Below are positions 16,649-25,790 of a stretch of DNA of 64,000 bases, in pieces. Within the stretch, counting starts at the first letter, position 1. Each line of letters begins with the position of its first letter. The stretch is from Rhizobium etli 8C-3 (lineage in GTDB: Bacteria > Pseudomonadota > Alphaproteobacteria > Rhizobiales > Rhizobiaceae): assembly GCF_001908375.1 (NCBI RefSeq), contig NZ_CP017241.1, positions 3,562,501 to 3,626,500 on the forward strand, read 5' to 3'. The position numbers were made by a program, and so were the translations under genes. Under the pieces are notes generated by a model. The model had not been told where the DNA came from, made no database searches, and worked only from the letters and a program-made list of their open reading frames with translations.

Positions 16649-18238
16649 TCAGTGGCCTCCGCTGCCACCGCCGCCGCCCTGGGGCGCCGGTTTCTTGATC
16701 ATCGCGACCCCGAGGATCATGGCCATGAAAAGAACGGTCAGGATCAGGAAAACGTCGCTGAAGGAGAGAATGATCGCCTGCTGGGTGGCAAGCCCGACCA
16801 TCTGCTTGATGGCGGCCGAAGCACCGTCCAAGCCATAGGAGTTGAAGTTGGCAGTCAGGTTGTTCATCTGGTCGATGGCGGCCGGATTACCCCAATCCAT
16901 GTTTTCCCGCAGCCGCTCGTAGTGCACGTCCTGGCGGTTGGAGAGAACGGTATTGATCACCGCAAGGCCGACTGCCCCGCCGAGATTACGAGTGAGGTTG
17001 AACAGACCTGAAGCACCACGGATACGTGAAGGCGGCATCGTGCCGAGCGCGATGTTGTTGATCGGCACCATGCACATCATCAGCCCGAACCCGCGCAGGA
17101 CCTGCGGGATGAAGAGCTCGTAGAAATCCCAGTCGTCCGTCAGGTGGGTCATGACGAAGGTGCCGGCCGCAAAGCTGGTAAAGCCGATCACCATCATCAG
17201 GCGAAGGTCCATCTTCGTCGACAGCCGGCCGGCAATTGGCGCAGTGAAGAACATCGCAAGGCCGGAGACAAACATGGTCTCGCCGATCATCAGCGAATCG
17301 TAACCGCGGATGCGCCCCAGATAGACCGGATAGATATAGGTGAGGCCGTATAGCCCGATCCCCATGACGAACGAGAACACCGAACCGAAGGAGAAATTCC
17401 TGTTGGTAAAGGCCCTGAGGTCGACGACGGGGAAGTCCACGGTGAAAGCGCGATAGAAGAAGACGATCGCACCTGCCGCCGAAGCCACAGCACCGGCGAC
17501 GATATAGCTGTCGTTGAACCAGTCGTTCGAATTGCCTTCCTCAAGCACATATTCCAGCGCACCGAGGAAAATGCCCATGGAGATGAGGCCCCACCAGTCG
17601 AACTTCTTCAGGAGCGACAGTTCCGGCTTGTCGAAATCGATGAAATTCCAGGTGATGGTGGCGACCAGGATACCGGGAATGACGTTGACGAGGAACAGCC
17701 AGTGCCACGAGAAGGCATGGCTGAGGTAACCGCCGACGGTCGGGCCGATGGTCGGCGCAAGGGTGGCGATCAGGCCGATGATAGGCGATACGATGCTGCG
17801 CTTCGACGGTGGGAAGATGGTGAAAGCGGCCGCGAAGACGGACGGAATCATACCGCCGCCGATGAAGCCCTGGATGGCGCGGTAAACGATCATCTGATCG
17901 ATATTCGTTGCCGTTGCGCAGAGCACGCTCGACAGCGTGAAACCAGCAGCCGAAATAGCGAAAAGATAGCGTGTCGAGATGATGCGAGCCAGCGTTCCCG
18001 ACAGCGGAATCATGATGACTTCCGCAATCAGGTATGACGTCTGCACCCAACCGATCTCGTCCGAGCCGGCAGAAAGGCCGGCCTGGATTTCCGCAAGCGA
18101 TGCGGAGACGATCTGGATGTCGAGGATCGACATGAACATGCCGAGCACCATCGCAAAGAATGCGATGAGCTTGCGCGGGTCCATTCGCTCCTCGGAACCG
18201 GCGACCGCAATGGCGCCTGTTGTAGCGGTGGTAGCCAT
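16649..18238 (-). CDS. rmrB: DHA2-family multidrug efflux permease (RmrB/EmrB-like)
   Basis: A 529-residue major-facilitator permease of the drug:H+ antiporter-2 group with about 14 membrane helices. Motifs seen include 'LDIQIVSASLAEIQ' in helix 1, 'WVQTSYLIAEVIMIPLSG' in helix 2 and 'RAIQGFIGGGMIPSVF' (motif C region). The C-terminus ends in a Gly-rich tail. With the HlyD protein encoded 21 bases upstream it forms an EmrAB-type pump that exports toxic compounds, in rhizobia including plant flavonoids and phytoalexins. The rmr name rests on gene order with a divergent TetR gene. Confidence 0.9.
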   Translation of the reverse strand: MATTATTGAIAVAGSEERMDPRKLIAFFAMVLGMFMSILDIQIVSASLAEIQAGLSAGSDEIGWVQTSYLIAEVIMIPLSGTLARIISTRYLFAISAAGFTLSSVLCATATNIDQMIVYRAIQGFIGGGMIPSVFAAAFTIFPPSKRSIVSPIIGLIATLAPTIGPTVGGYLSHAFSWHWLFLVNVIPGILVATITWNFIDFDKPELSLLKKFDWWGLISMGIFLGALEYVLEEGNSNDWFNDSYIVAGAVASAAGAIVFFYRAFTVDFPVVDLRAFTNRNFSFGSVFSFVMGIGLYGLTYIYPVYLGRIRGYDSLMIGETMFVSGLAMFFTAPIAGRLSTKMDLRLMMVIGFTSFAAGTFVMTHLTDDWDFYELFIPQVLRGFGLMMCMVPINNIALGTMPPSRIRGASGLFNLTRNLGGAVGLAVINTVLSNRQDVHYERLRENMDWGNPAAIDQMNNLTANFNSYGLDGASAAIKQMVGLATQQAIILSFSDVFLILTVLFMAMILGVAMIKKPAPQGGGGGSGGH

Positions 18239-18259
18239 TGGCCTACTCCGGCTGGCTGA

Positions 18260-19474
18260 TCACTTTGCTGCCTGCCCTGTAGCGGGCGCCGTGCGGGTAT
18301 CGACATCGACGACGACGCTCAGGCCGGCGCGCAAGCGGCCGCTGTCAAGCGCATCTTGAGGCAGCGCAATTCGGACCGGGACGCGCTGGATGATCTTTGT
18401 GAAATTGCCCGTCGCATTTTCCGGCGGCAGTAGCGAGAAGACGGAGCCGGAGGCCGGCGAAATCGACTCGACGGTGCCGACGATTGGATGGTCGTCATAA
18501 GCATCGACGTGCACGTTGACCTTCGAGCCCGGAACCAGGTGCTGGATCTGCGTTTCCTTGAAGTTGGCGTCGATGAACAGCTGACGCACCGGAACGAGCG
18601 CCATCAGGCGCTGGCCGGGCGAAACGAGATCGCCTTCCTGAACGGAGCGGTTGCCGACGACGCCATCATACGGTGCCTTGAGGATCGTGAAGGACAGATC
18701 GCGGGCTGCCTTGTCCCGCTGAAGCTCGAGCGTTTGGACCGAACCTTCGGCTTCCCTGCGCTGCGCCTGGAGGATGGTGACGTTTGCTTCGGCCGACTTG
18801 ATGTTGGCGTCGCCGCCGACAAGATTGGCCTTGGCCTGGTCGAGAGCAATATTGGCAGTGTCGAGATCGGCCGTAGTGCCGACCGACTTCGCCTGGAGGT
18901 CAGCCTGGCGCTTCTGTGTGATCTCGGCGCCACGGACTGCCGCCTCGAGAGCCACTTTGGAGGCCTGGGCCTGAGCAAGCGCTGCCTTGGCTCCTTCGAT
19001 CTGCGCGTCGATGCGGCTCAGCGACAGCTTCTCCGTGGCGATCTGGGCCTCGGCCTGATCGAGGGCGTTTTGATAGTCGCCGTTGTCGAGCGTGGCGAGC
19101 ACGTCCCCGGCCTTCACCTGCTGGTTGGCGACAACGTTCACCTTCGCGACATAGCCGGTGACCTTTGGCGAGATCGTTGCGATGTCGCCTTCGATATAGG
19201 CGTCGTCCGTCGAGACCATGAAACGGCCGTTCGTCCACCACTCGTAGCCGTATGATGCACCGCCGGCCAGAATAGCGAGCGCCACGACCGGTAGCACCAG
19301 GCTGCGGCGCTTCTTCTTTTCAGCTGGAGCGGTCTGCGTATCGGGAGCAGCCTGAGGGGCACGCGGAGCTTCGGCGCTCGCCGGTTCGGCAGGGACAACG
19401 GCGTCTGACACCGGCTCGTCTCTTGCGGAATCGCTGACGATGCGGGCGACATTCGTTTTCTGGTTAGACGACAT
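18260..19474 (-). CDS. rmrA: HlyD/EmrA-family membrane fusion protein (RmrA-like)
   Basis: A 404-residue membrane fusion protein with one N-terminal transmembrane helix (about 57-79) after a Pro/Ala-rich cytoplasmic tail. The lipoyl half-motif 'STDDAYIEGDIATISPKVTGYV' follows, then a long alpha-helical hairpin (about 140-250). The second lipoyl half and beta-barrel include 'LKAPYDGVVGNRSVQEGD'. It links the permease to an outer-membrane channel encoded elsewhere. ATG chosen over a TTG two codons upstream. It is first in the rmrAB unit, divergent from the TetR gene. Confidence 0.9.
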   Translation of the reverse strand: MSSNQKTNVARIVSDSARDEPVSDAVVPAEPASAEAPRAPQAAPDTQTAPAEKKKRRSLVLPVVALAILAGGASYGYEWWTNGRFMVSTDDAYIEGDIATISPKVTGYVAKVNVVANQQVKAGDVLATLDNGDYQNALDQAEAQIATEKLSLSRIDAQIEGAKAALAQAQASKVALEAAVRGAEITQKRQADLQAKSVGTTADLDTANIALDQAKANLVGGDANIKSAEANVTILQAQRREAEGSVQTLELQRDKAARDLSFTILKAPYDGVVGNRSVQEGDLVSPGQRLMALVPVRQLFIDANFKETQIQHLVPGSKVNVHVDAYDDHPIVGTVESISPASGSVFSLLPPENATGNFTKIIQRVPVRIALPQDALDSGRLRAGLSVVVDVDTRTAPATGQAAK

Positions 19475-19508
19475 GAGCAAAGACCGGTAAATCGAGTGAC
19501 ATTGATCG

Positions 19509-19530
19509 AACTGAACGGTTCGGTTCAGTT
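19509..19530. promoter_or_regulatory. Candidate TetR operator 1 upstream of rmrA
   Basis: AACTGAAC and GTTCAGTT form perfect eight-base arms around GGTTCG, 35 bases upstream of the rmrA start. This is the kind of interrupted palindrome TetR dimers bind. Confidence 0.7.
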
Positions 19531-19564
19531 GACATAGGGCCTTTTAGAAGTCATATCAAGCTAT

Positions 19565-19584
19565 ATCGAACCAGGCGGTTCGAT
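19565..19584. promoter_or_regulatory. Candidate TetR operator 2 upstream of the TetR gene
   Basis: ATCGAACC and GGTTCGAT form perfect eight-base arms around AGGC, 44 bases before the regulator ATG. It shares the GAAC/GTTC core with operator 1, suggesting that one repressor covers both divergent promoters. Confidence 0.7.
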
Positions 19585-19627
19585 TTTATGAAAGAATGTT
19601 CGCACTGCGGACGTGGTTAAGGAGACA

Positions 19628-20302
19628 ATGACAGAGACCTTCAAGGATACGGTCGAAGCCCCGGCCGCAAGCGGCAGATGGGCGGCAGGAGAGGATCCGG
19701 CAAAGCGCAGGCAGATTCTCGAAGGGGCGAAGCGTGTCTTCATGAAACTCGGCTTCGATGCCGCCAGCATGAACGACGTGACGCGCGAGGCTGGTGTCTC
19801 GAAAGGAACGCTTTACGTCTACTTCGCCAACAAGGAAGAGCTTTTTACCGCGATGATGGAGACCGAGCGCGCCGCCTTTGTCGCCAGCGTGCGTGCGGCC
19901 CTCAATGCCAATCCCGATCCGGACACGGCTCTTTATGATTTCGGCATGACCTTCGTCCGGCACACAACCGAAGAAAAGGTCATCAATGCCATACGCACCG
20001 TCATCGGAGTGCGCGACCGCATGCCGCACCTCTGTCAACGCTTCTTTACCGGCCCCGAAAACATCCGGACCGTTCTCACCGACTATCTGAAGACGCAGGT
20101 CGGCGCCGGGCATTTCGTGATCGAGGATGTCGAGCTTGCCGCTCGCCAGTTCCTGGAACTCTGCGGCGGAGGCTTCTTCAAGCTGCGCCTCCTGGGCGAC
20201 ATGGCAGGCCCTCCGAGCGAGGAGGAGATGAGCCGCATCATCCGCGGTGCGATCCGCGTCTTCCTTGCTGCATATGGCGTTAACCAGAACCGGCCGGCCT
20301 GA
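19628..20302 (+). CDS. rmrR: TetR-family repressor of the multidrug pump
   Basis: A 224-residue TetR regulator. The HTH covers about residues 30-75, with 'ASMNDVTREAGVSKGTLYVYFANKEELF' as the recognition part. The remainder is an all-helical ligand-binding domain of TetR_C type. It is divergent from rmrAB across 153 bases that hold two operator-like palindromes. That is the arrangement of known flavonoid-responsive EmrR/RmrR systems in rhizobia. AAGGAGA precedes the ATG; a GTG five codons upstream lacks a ribosome-binding site. Confidence 0.88.
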   Translation: MTETFKDTVEAPAASGRWAAGEDPAKRRQILEGAKRVFMKLGFDAASMNDVTREAGVSKGTLYVYFANKEELFTAMMETERAAFVASVRAALNANPDPDTALYDFGMTFVRHTTEEKVINAIRTVIGVRDRMPHLCQRFFTGPENIRTVLTDYLKTQVGAGHFVIEDVELAARQFLELCGGGFFKLRLLGDMAGPPSEEEMSRIIRGAIRVFLAAYGVNQNRPA

Positions 20303-20405
20303 ATGTTTTCGATTTCTTTCTGCGTGGCACCGGAATCCAGCAATAGCGATCAAACCTGCTTGCCAGTTTTGCTCTATTCAGGAGACCGCAACCAAGGAAG
20401 AGCGC

Positions 20406-21245
20406 ATGAGTGCCATTGGACGGGCAATTTGGTTTATTGAAAGCCATTCCGCCAGCGATATATCGCTGGACGATATCTCGGATGCCGCAGGTCTGTCGCG
20501 CTATCATCTGTCGCGCGTCTTCGGACTCGTCACCGGCCACTCGATCAGCGGCTATCTCCGCGGCCGTCGGCTGAGCACCGCCGCATTGGCCCTGATCGGC
20601 AGTTCATCGAGCATCCTCGAGGTTGCCCTCGGCGCGAGTTACGGCTCGCACGAGGCTTTCACCCGTGCCTTTCGCGACCAGTTCGGCATTACGCCCGACG
20701 CGATTCGCAAGCAGGGGCACCTCCGCAACCTCGCTTTAGTGGAGCCGATCAAAATGGACCCCGCACGCCTCAACGAACTTGAAGAACCCCGCTTCGAAAC
20801 CCTGCCGCCAATGCTTTTTGCCGGACTGCAAGAGGCCTATGACTACGGCGACAATGCCGCGATTCCCTCGCTTTGGCAGAAATTCAACTCTTACTTCGGC
20901 AATATTTCCGGCCAGCGCGGCAATGTCGCCTATGGGATCTGCACACATATCGAAGGAGAAACCGAAACGTTCCGTTATATGGCAGGTGCCGAAGTCACGG
21001 ATGCCGGCGACCTGCCGGAAGGATTTACGACGCTGAAAGTGCCCGCTCAGCGCTACGTTGTCTTCACCCATCGCGGTCACGTCTCCGCTATTGCGTCAAC
21101 GATGCATCATATCTTCGGGACATGGTTCCCCTCCTCGGCTCTGCAGCACGGCGAGATGCCAGACATGTTCGAACGTTACGACGAGCGTTTCGATCCTGAT
21201 ACCGGCATGGGCATCGTGGAAATCTGGATACCGGTCAAGGAATAA
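20406..21245 (+). CDS. AraC-family regulator with GyrI-like effector-binding domain
   Basis: A 279-residue regulator with the DNA-binding domain at the N-terminus. Two HTH motifs lie in residues 8-105 ('ISLDDISDAAGLSRYHLSRVF' and 'ILEVALGASYGSHEAFTRAFR'). A GyrI/SoxS-Rob-like effector domain follows (about 120-279, ending 'GMGIVEIWIPVKE'). The layout resembles Rob-type proteins, which bind amphipathic or drug-like ligands, so a role in stress or drug response beside the efflux genes is plausible. The start is set by AAGGAAG upstream of the ATG; the frame further upstream overlaps the TetR gene. Confidence 0.86.
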   Translation: MSAIGRAIWFIESHSASDISLDDISDAAGLSRYHLSRVFGLVTGHSISGYLRGRRLSTAALALIGSSSSILEVALGASYGSHEAFTRAFRDQFGITPDAIRKQGHLRNLALVEPIKMDPARLNELEEPRFETLPPMLFAGLQEAYDYGDNAAIPSLWQKFNSYFGNISGQRGNVAYGICTHIEGETETFRYMAGAEVTDAGDLPEGFTTLKVPAQRYVVFTHRGHVSAIASTMHHIFGTWFPSSALQHGEMPDMFERYDERFDPDTGMGIVEIWIPVKE

Positions 21246-21345
21246 AAGCCTTCCCGCTTTCGTATATTCCCCTGCGCGCTTGTTTCTTGGCGCCTTCACC
21301 TTAAATTGCGGGCGTCAGATTCTATGGCGCGAGGGAAAATAGCTT

Positions 21346-22095
21346 ATGCAAGATATCGTCATGCTCGTTCAGGATCCGGCAGCCTGGGTGGCTCTGGTGA
21401 CCCTGGTTGTCATGGAAGTCGTCCTCGGCATCGACAACCTGATCTTCATTTCCATTCTCACCAACAAGCTGCCGGTCGAGCATCGTGATAAAGCTCGTAA
21501 AGTGGGTATCAGCCTCGCCCTCATCATGCGTCTTGCATTGCTTGGTACCGTGGCCTGGATCGTCCAGCTCACCACACCTGTCTTCGAGGCTTTCGGTCAT
21601 GGCTTCTCTTGGAAGGACATGATCTTGATCGCCGGCGGTCTGTTCCTCGTATGGAAGGCCACCAAGGAAATTCACCACAGTGTCGATCCGGAGGATCACG
21701 AGCAGGATTTCATCGCGAGTTCGGCGACGACGGGCTTTGCGGCGGCGATTGGCCAGATCCTGCTGCTCGACCTTGTCTTTTCGGTGGACAGCATCATCAC
21801 CGCCGTCGGCATGACCCCGCACCTGCCGATCATGATCATCGCCGTCGTCGCCGCCGTCACGGTCATGCTGGTCGCCGCGACGCCGCTTGCAAATTTCATC
21901 GAGAAAAATCCGACGATCGTCATGCTGGCGCTGGCCTTCCTGCTGATGATCGGCACCACACTCATCGCCGACGGCATGGGCTTCCATGTACCGAAGGGTT
22001 ATGTCTATGCCGCCATGGCCTTCTCTGCGCTCGTTGAAGTACTGAACATGTTTGCAAGAAATGCCCGAATGCGGAAGAAAGCCAGCGGGCATTGA
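21346..22095 (+). CDS. TerC-family integral membrane protein
   Basis: A 249-residue membrane protein with seven predicted helices. The conserved acidic motifs '[16 protein letters not shown]' (about 24-39) and '[16 protein letters not shown]' (about 142-157) mark the TerC family, whose members are linked to manganese export and metal homeostasis. The name derives from tellurite resistance, but no other ter gene is nearby. I looked for a manganese-sensing yybP-ykoY leader in the 100 bases upstream and saw none. The ATG is the only convincing start. Confidence 0.88.
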   Translation: MQDIVMLVQDPAAWVALVTLVVMEVVLGIDNLIFISILTNKLPVEHRDKARKVGISLALIMRLALLGTVAWIVQLTTPVFEAFGHGFSWKDMILIAGGLFLVWKATKEIHHSVDPEDHEQDFIASSATTGFAAAIGQILLLDLVFSVDSIITAVGMTPHLPIMIIAVVAAVTVMLVAATPLANFIEKNPTIVMLALAFLLMIGTTLIADGMGFHVPKGYVYAAMAFSALVEVLNMFARNARMRKKASGH

Positions 22096-22108
22096 AAAGT
22101 CTTAAAAA

Positions 22109-22151
22109 GGGGGGCGCGACAAACCGCGCCATTTGCGTCAGCCGGCCCCCC
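22109..22151 (+). terminator. Possible terminator after terC
   Basis: GGGGGGC and GCCCCCC can form an outer stem enclosing a second small GC stem, 13 bases after the stop codon. The downstream tract (TCGATTTG) is only moderately T-rich. Confidence 0.4.
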
Positions 22152-22354
22152 TCGATTTGCCTGTGATTGCCGAAACCAGCGGCTGATGGTCTGCCGTGAC
22201 GCTTGGCGCGAAGCGCCCTGTCCGGAAAGATGCCGGATACGATCATTTGCGCCCGGCCAGGCGAAGGATAGGAACTTTGCGGCCTGCGTGACATTGATTG
22301 GTCCAGGAAAAGCGCAAAAGTATCATCCGGCAATCAGCCCAACTCCGGAGCGGT

Positions 22355-24124
22355 ATGACAACCCAACAGATCCTTTCCTTCGGCGTGATCGGCCTGATGA
22401 TGGCAATCTTCATCTGGGATCGGTTTCGTTACGACATTGTGGCCTGTTGTGCCCTCGTTCTTGCGGTTGCAGCCGGTCTCGTTCCCTTCGACAGGGCTTT
22501 TTCCGGCTTCGGAGACGACATCGTCATCATCGTCGGCAGCGCGCTCGTCGTCAGCACCGGGGTCGCACGCTCGGGGATCGTCGACATGGCGATCAAGCGC
22601 TTCTTTCCAAATCTCGACAAGCCGCATCTCCAACTCGCGCTGTTGCTTATCGTAGTTGCCGTGCTTTCCGCCTTCATCAAGAATATCGGCGCTTTGGCGA
22701 TCATGATTCCGGTCGCCTTCCAGTTCGCGAGGAAAACCGGCAATTCACCATCGCTCTATCTGATGCCCATGAGTTTTGCTGCACTGCTCGGCGGCTTGAT
22801 GACGCAGATCGGCACCTCGCCCAACATCGTCGTATCGCGATTGCGCGAGGAGATCACCGGTGCGCCCTTCACCATGTTCGACTTCACGCCTGTCGGCGCG
22901 ACCCTGACCCTTGTCGGCGTCGTCTTCTTGATCTTCTTCCACTGGCTGGTGCCGGAACGGCAAAACGAGAATCCCTCGCTGGAGGAAGCGCTCGACCTCA
23001 AGACCTATTTTTCGGAGGCGACGGTTGTCGAAGGGTCGAGCTTCGACGGCAAGAAGCTGAACGAAATCCTTCAACTCGGCGACGGCGAAGTCGTGGCCAC
23101 GGCGATCCTGCGCGGCCACTCCCGCATGTCACCTTTTCCCGACGTGATGCTGAAGACCGGCGATACGATATTGCTGGAAGGCGTGCCGGATGCACTCGAT
23201 CGCGTGGTGACCCACGCGAAGCTGAAGCTTTCGGGAAAGCCCATCCCGGAGGCGAGGGCGGAAGGCGATCTCGTGTCGATCGAGGCCGTCATCACCGCAG
23301 AATCGATGCTGATCGGCCTTTCCGCGCGCCAGCTCTCGCTGTGGAACCGGCGGCGGGTCAACCTGCTCGCCGTCAGTCGCCAGGGTCACAAGCTCACCGA
23401 GCGGCTGAGCGAAGTGACGCTTCGCGCCGGCGACGTTCTCCTGCTTCAGGGAAGCCGCAGGAACCTGCCTGCCTTCCTGCAGGAATTTTCCTGCCTTCCG
23501 CTTGCCCAGCGTGACATCATGCTTGGCACGCCACGCCGAGGCTATGTGCCGCTTCTGATCCTCGCCGCCGCCATGGGAGTGACGGCCGCTGGCCTCACGC
23601 CGGTTTCGGTCGCCTTTTTCTGTGCAGCGCTGGCCATGGTCGTCTTTCGCGTGATCCCGCTCGTCGATGTCTACAAATCACTCGATGCGCCGATCCTGAT
23701 CATGCTTGCAGCGCTGATCCCGGTATCCGATACGCTCCGCACCACGGGCGGCAGCGATCTGATTGCCGGATGGCTCGGCGATTTCGCTGCCGAGATGCCG
23801 CCGTTCGGCGCGCTGGCGTTGATGCTGGTGACCGCCATGGCAGTGACGCCGTTCCTCAACAATGCCGCAACGGTCCTCGTGATGGGACCGATCGCGGCGA
23901 GCTTCGCCGAGGCCCTTCATTACAAGCCGGAAGCCTTCCTGATGGCCGTTGCCATTGGCGCCGGCTGCGACTTCCTCACGCCAATCGGCCATCAGTGCAA
24001 CACGCTGGTTTTCGGCCCCGGCGGCTACCGCTTCAGTGATTACCCTCGCCTGGGCCTGCCGCTATCCTTCATCATCATCGTGGTGAGCGTGCCCGTGCTT
24101 CTTTATGTTTGGCCTGCCCTTTGA
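22355..24124 (+). CDS. SLC13-family permease with two TrkA-C domains
   Basis: A 589-residue transporter. Two blocks of membrane helices (about 1-200 and 390-589) flank a soluble middle part with two TrkA-C (RCK_C) regulatory domains (about 205-385), seen as 'GDGEVVATAILRGHS' and 'LRAGDVLLLQGSRR'. The halves carry the CitMHS/DASS repeat motifs 'IGTSPNIVVS' and 'TPIGHQCNTLVF'. Members move sulfate, dicarboxylates or other anions with Na+; the substrate is not predictable here. The ATG was chosen because CCGGAG lies four bases upstream; an earlier in-frame TTG or ATG is not supported. Confidence 0.87.
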   Translation: MTTQQILSFGVIGLMMAIFIWDRFRYDIVACCALVLAVAAGLVPFDRAFSGFGDDIVIIVGSALVVSTGVARSGIVDMAIKRFFPNLDKPHLQLALLLIVVAVLSAFIKNIGALAIMIPVAFQFARKTGNSPSLYLMPMSFAALLGGLMTQIGTSPNIVVSRLREEITGAPFTMFDFTPVGATLTLVGVVFLIFFHWLVPERQNENPSLEEALDLKTYFSEATVVEGSSFDGKKLNEILQLGDGEVVATAILRGHSRMSPFPDVMLKTGDTILLEGVPDALDRVVTHAKLKLSGKPIPEARAEGDLVSIEAVITAESMLIGLSARQLSLWNRRRVNLLAVSRQGHKLTERLSEVTLRAGDVLLLQGSRRNLPAFLQEFSCLPLAQRDIMLGTPRRGYVPLLILAAAMGVTAAGLTPVSVAFFCAALAMVVFRVIPLVDVYKSLDAPILIMLAALIPVSDTLRTTGGSDLIAGWLGDFAAEMPPFGALALMLVTAMAVTPFLNNAATVLVMGPIAASFAEALHYKPEAFLMAVAIGAGCDFLTPIGHQCNTLVFGPGGYRFSDYPRLGLPLSFIIIVVSVPVLLYVWPAL

Positions 24125-24316
24125 GTGCCCGGCGCCCATTTTCCTTGACGTGCGCGGTCGAATATGGCCTTAAGGCCAGCCAAACGGACAATCGGTGGAT
24201 GAATGGGGCACGACGCCCTTATCCGGCCGGTTTCCTGATCCAGTGATCTGCATTCTTCCCGCCGAACGTCGCTTTCGCAGGAAAGCCGTCCGGCATTCAT
24301 TTGACGGGCACAAAAA

Positions 24317-25774
24317 ATGACAGCTTCCGGCGTCCGCGTCCGAATCGCTCCCTCGCCGACTGGCGAGCCGCATGTCGGGACCGCTTATATCGCTCTCTTC
24401 AATTACCTTTTCGCCAAGAAGCACGGCGGCGAGTTCATTCTGCGCATCGAAGATACCGATGCTACGCGCTCGACCCCGGAATTCGAAAAGAAGGTGCTGG
24501 ATGCGCTGAAATGGTGCGGCCTGAAATGGTCGGAAGGCCCCGACATCGGCGGGCCCTATGGGCCTTACCGCCAGAGCGACCGCAAGCATATCTACGGCGA
24601 GTATGTCGAAAAGATCGTTTCTGCCGGCCACGGTTTCCGCTGTTTCTGCACGCCCGAGCGTCTGGAAAAGATGCGCGAGGCGCAACGCGCAGCAAACCTG
24701 CCCCCGAAATATGACGGACGCTGCCTGAACCTGTCGGCAGAAGAGGTCACCTCGCGCATGGCGGCAGGCGAATCCACTGTCGTGCGCATGAAGATCCCGG
24801 TCGAAGGCTCCTGCAGGTTCACCGACGGGGTCTACGGCGAGGTGGAGATCCCGTGGGATGCGGTCGACATGCAGGTCCTCTTGAAGGCCGACGGCATGCC
24901 GACCTATCACATGGCAAATGTGGTTGACGACCACCTGATGAAGATCACCCATGTCGCCCGCGGCGAGGAATGGCTGGCTTCGGTTCCCAAGCACATCCTG
25001 ATCTACCGGTATCTCGGCCTCGAGCCACCGGTATTCATGCACCTGTCGCTCATGCGCAATGCCGACAAGTCAAAGCTGTCGAAGCGCAAGAACCCGACCT
25101 CGATCTCCTATTACACCGCGCTCGGCTATATCCCCGAGGCGCTGATGAACTTCCTCGGCCTCTTCTTCGTCCAGATCGCTGAAGGCGAAGAGCTGATGAC
25201 GATGGACGAGCTCGCGGAAAAGTTCGACCCGGAGAACCTCTCCAAGGCGGGCGCGATCTTCGATATCCAGAAGCTGGATTGGCTGAACGGCCGCTGGATC
25301 CGCGAAAAGCTTTCGCAAGAGGAGTTCCAGCACCGCGTCCTGCAATGGGCGATGGAAAACGACCGCCTGAGGGCCGGTCTTGCGCTTGCGCAGTCGCGCA
25401 TCTCCAAGCTTGGCGAACTGCCGGACCTGACGGGTTTCCTGTTCAAGTCGGACCTGAACCTTGATCCATCCGCCTTTGTCAAGATCAAGTCGCCGCCGGA
25501 GGAGATTCTGGAAATCCTCAACACGGTACAGCCGGATCTCGAGAAGATCCTTGAATGGAACGTCGAGTCGATCGAAGCCGAGCTGCGCGCCGTTGCCGAC
25601 CGCATGGGCAAGAAGCTGAAAGTGGTCGTCGCCCCGCTTTTCGTCGCAGTCTCCGGCTCGTCGCGCTCGCTGCCGCTCTTCGATTCCATGGCGATCCTCG
25701 GCCGCGCGGTCGTACGCCAGCGCCTGAAACTGGCGTCCCAGGCGGTCGCCTCCCTCGTCGGCCCGAAGAACTGA
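24317..25774 (+). CDS. gltX: Glutamyl-tRNA synthetase (GltX)
   Basis: A 485-residue class I aminoacyl-tRNA synthetase charging tRNA with glutamate. The HIGH-type motif is 'PSPTGEPHVGTA' (residues 12-23), and the KMSKS-type loop is 'KLSKR' (253-257). A C-terminal anticodon-binding domain occupies about 340-485. Rhizobia commonly have two gltX genes, one of which can misacylate tRNA-Gln for the amidotransferase route; which one this is cannot be told here. lysS follows after 16 bases, so the two synthetases are probably cotranscribed. Confidence 0.95.
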   Translation: MTASGVRVRIAPSPTGEPHVGTAYIALFNYLFAKKHGGEFILRIEDTDATRSTPEFEKKVLDALKWCGLKWSEGPDIGGPYGPYRQSDRKHIYGEYVEKIVSAGHGFRCFCTPERLEKMREAQRAANLPPKYDGRCLNLSAEEVTSRMAAGESTVVRMKIPVEGSCRFTDGVYGEVEIPWDAVDMQVLLKADGMPTYHMANVVDDHLMKITHVARGEEWLASVPKHILIYRYLGLEPPVFMHLSLMRNADKSKLSKRKNPTSISYYTALGYIPEALMNFLGLFFVQIAEGEELMTMDELAEKFDPENLSKAGAIFDIQKLDWLNGRWIREKLSQEEFQHRVLQWAMENDRLRAGLALAQSRISKLGELPDLTGFLFKSDLNLDPSAFVKIKSPPEEILEILNTVQPDLEKILEWNVESIEAELRAVADRMGKKLKVVVAPLFVAVSGSSRSLPLFDSMAILGRAVVRQRLKLASQAVASLVGPKN

Positions 25775-25790
25775 ACCGGACGTTAGCATC

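Noticed and set aside
21246..21345. yybP-ykoY manganese riboswitch before terC
   Set aside because: The leader is only 100 bases and lacks the two conserved loop motifs of that class.
22186..23514. 442-codon open frame overlapping the SLC13 permease in another frame
   Set aside because: The translation is Arg/His-rich and without motifs, while the permease frame has helices and family signatures.
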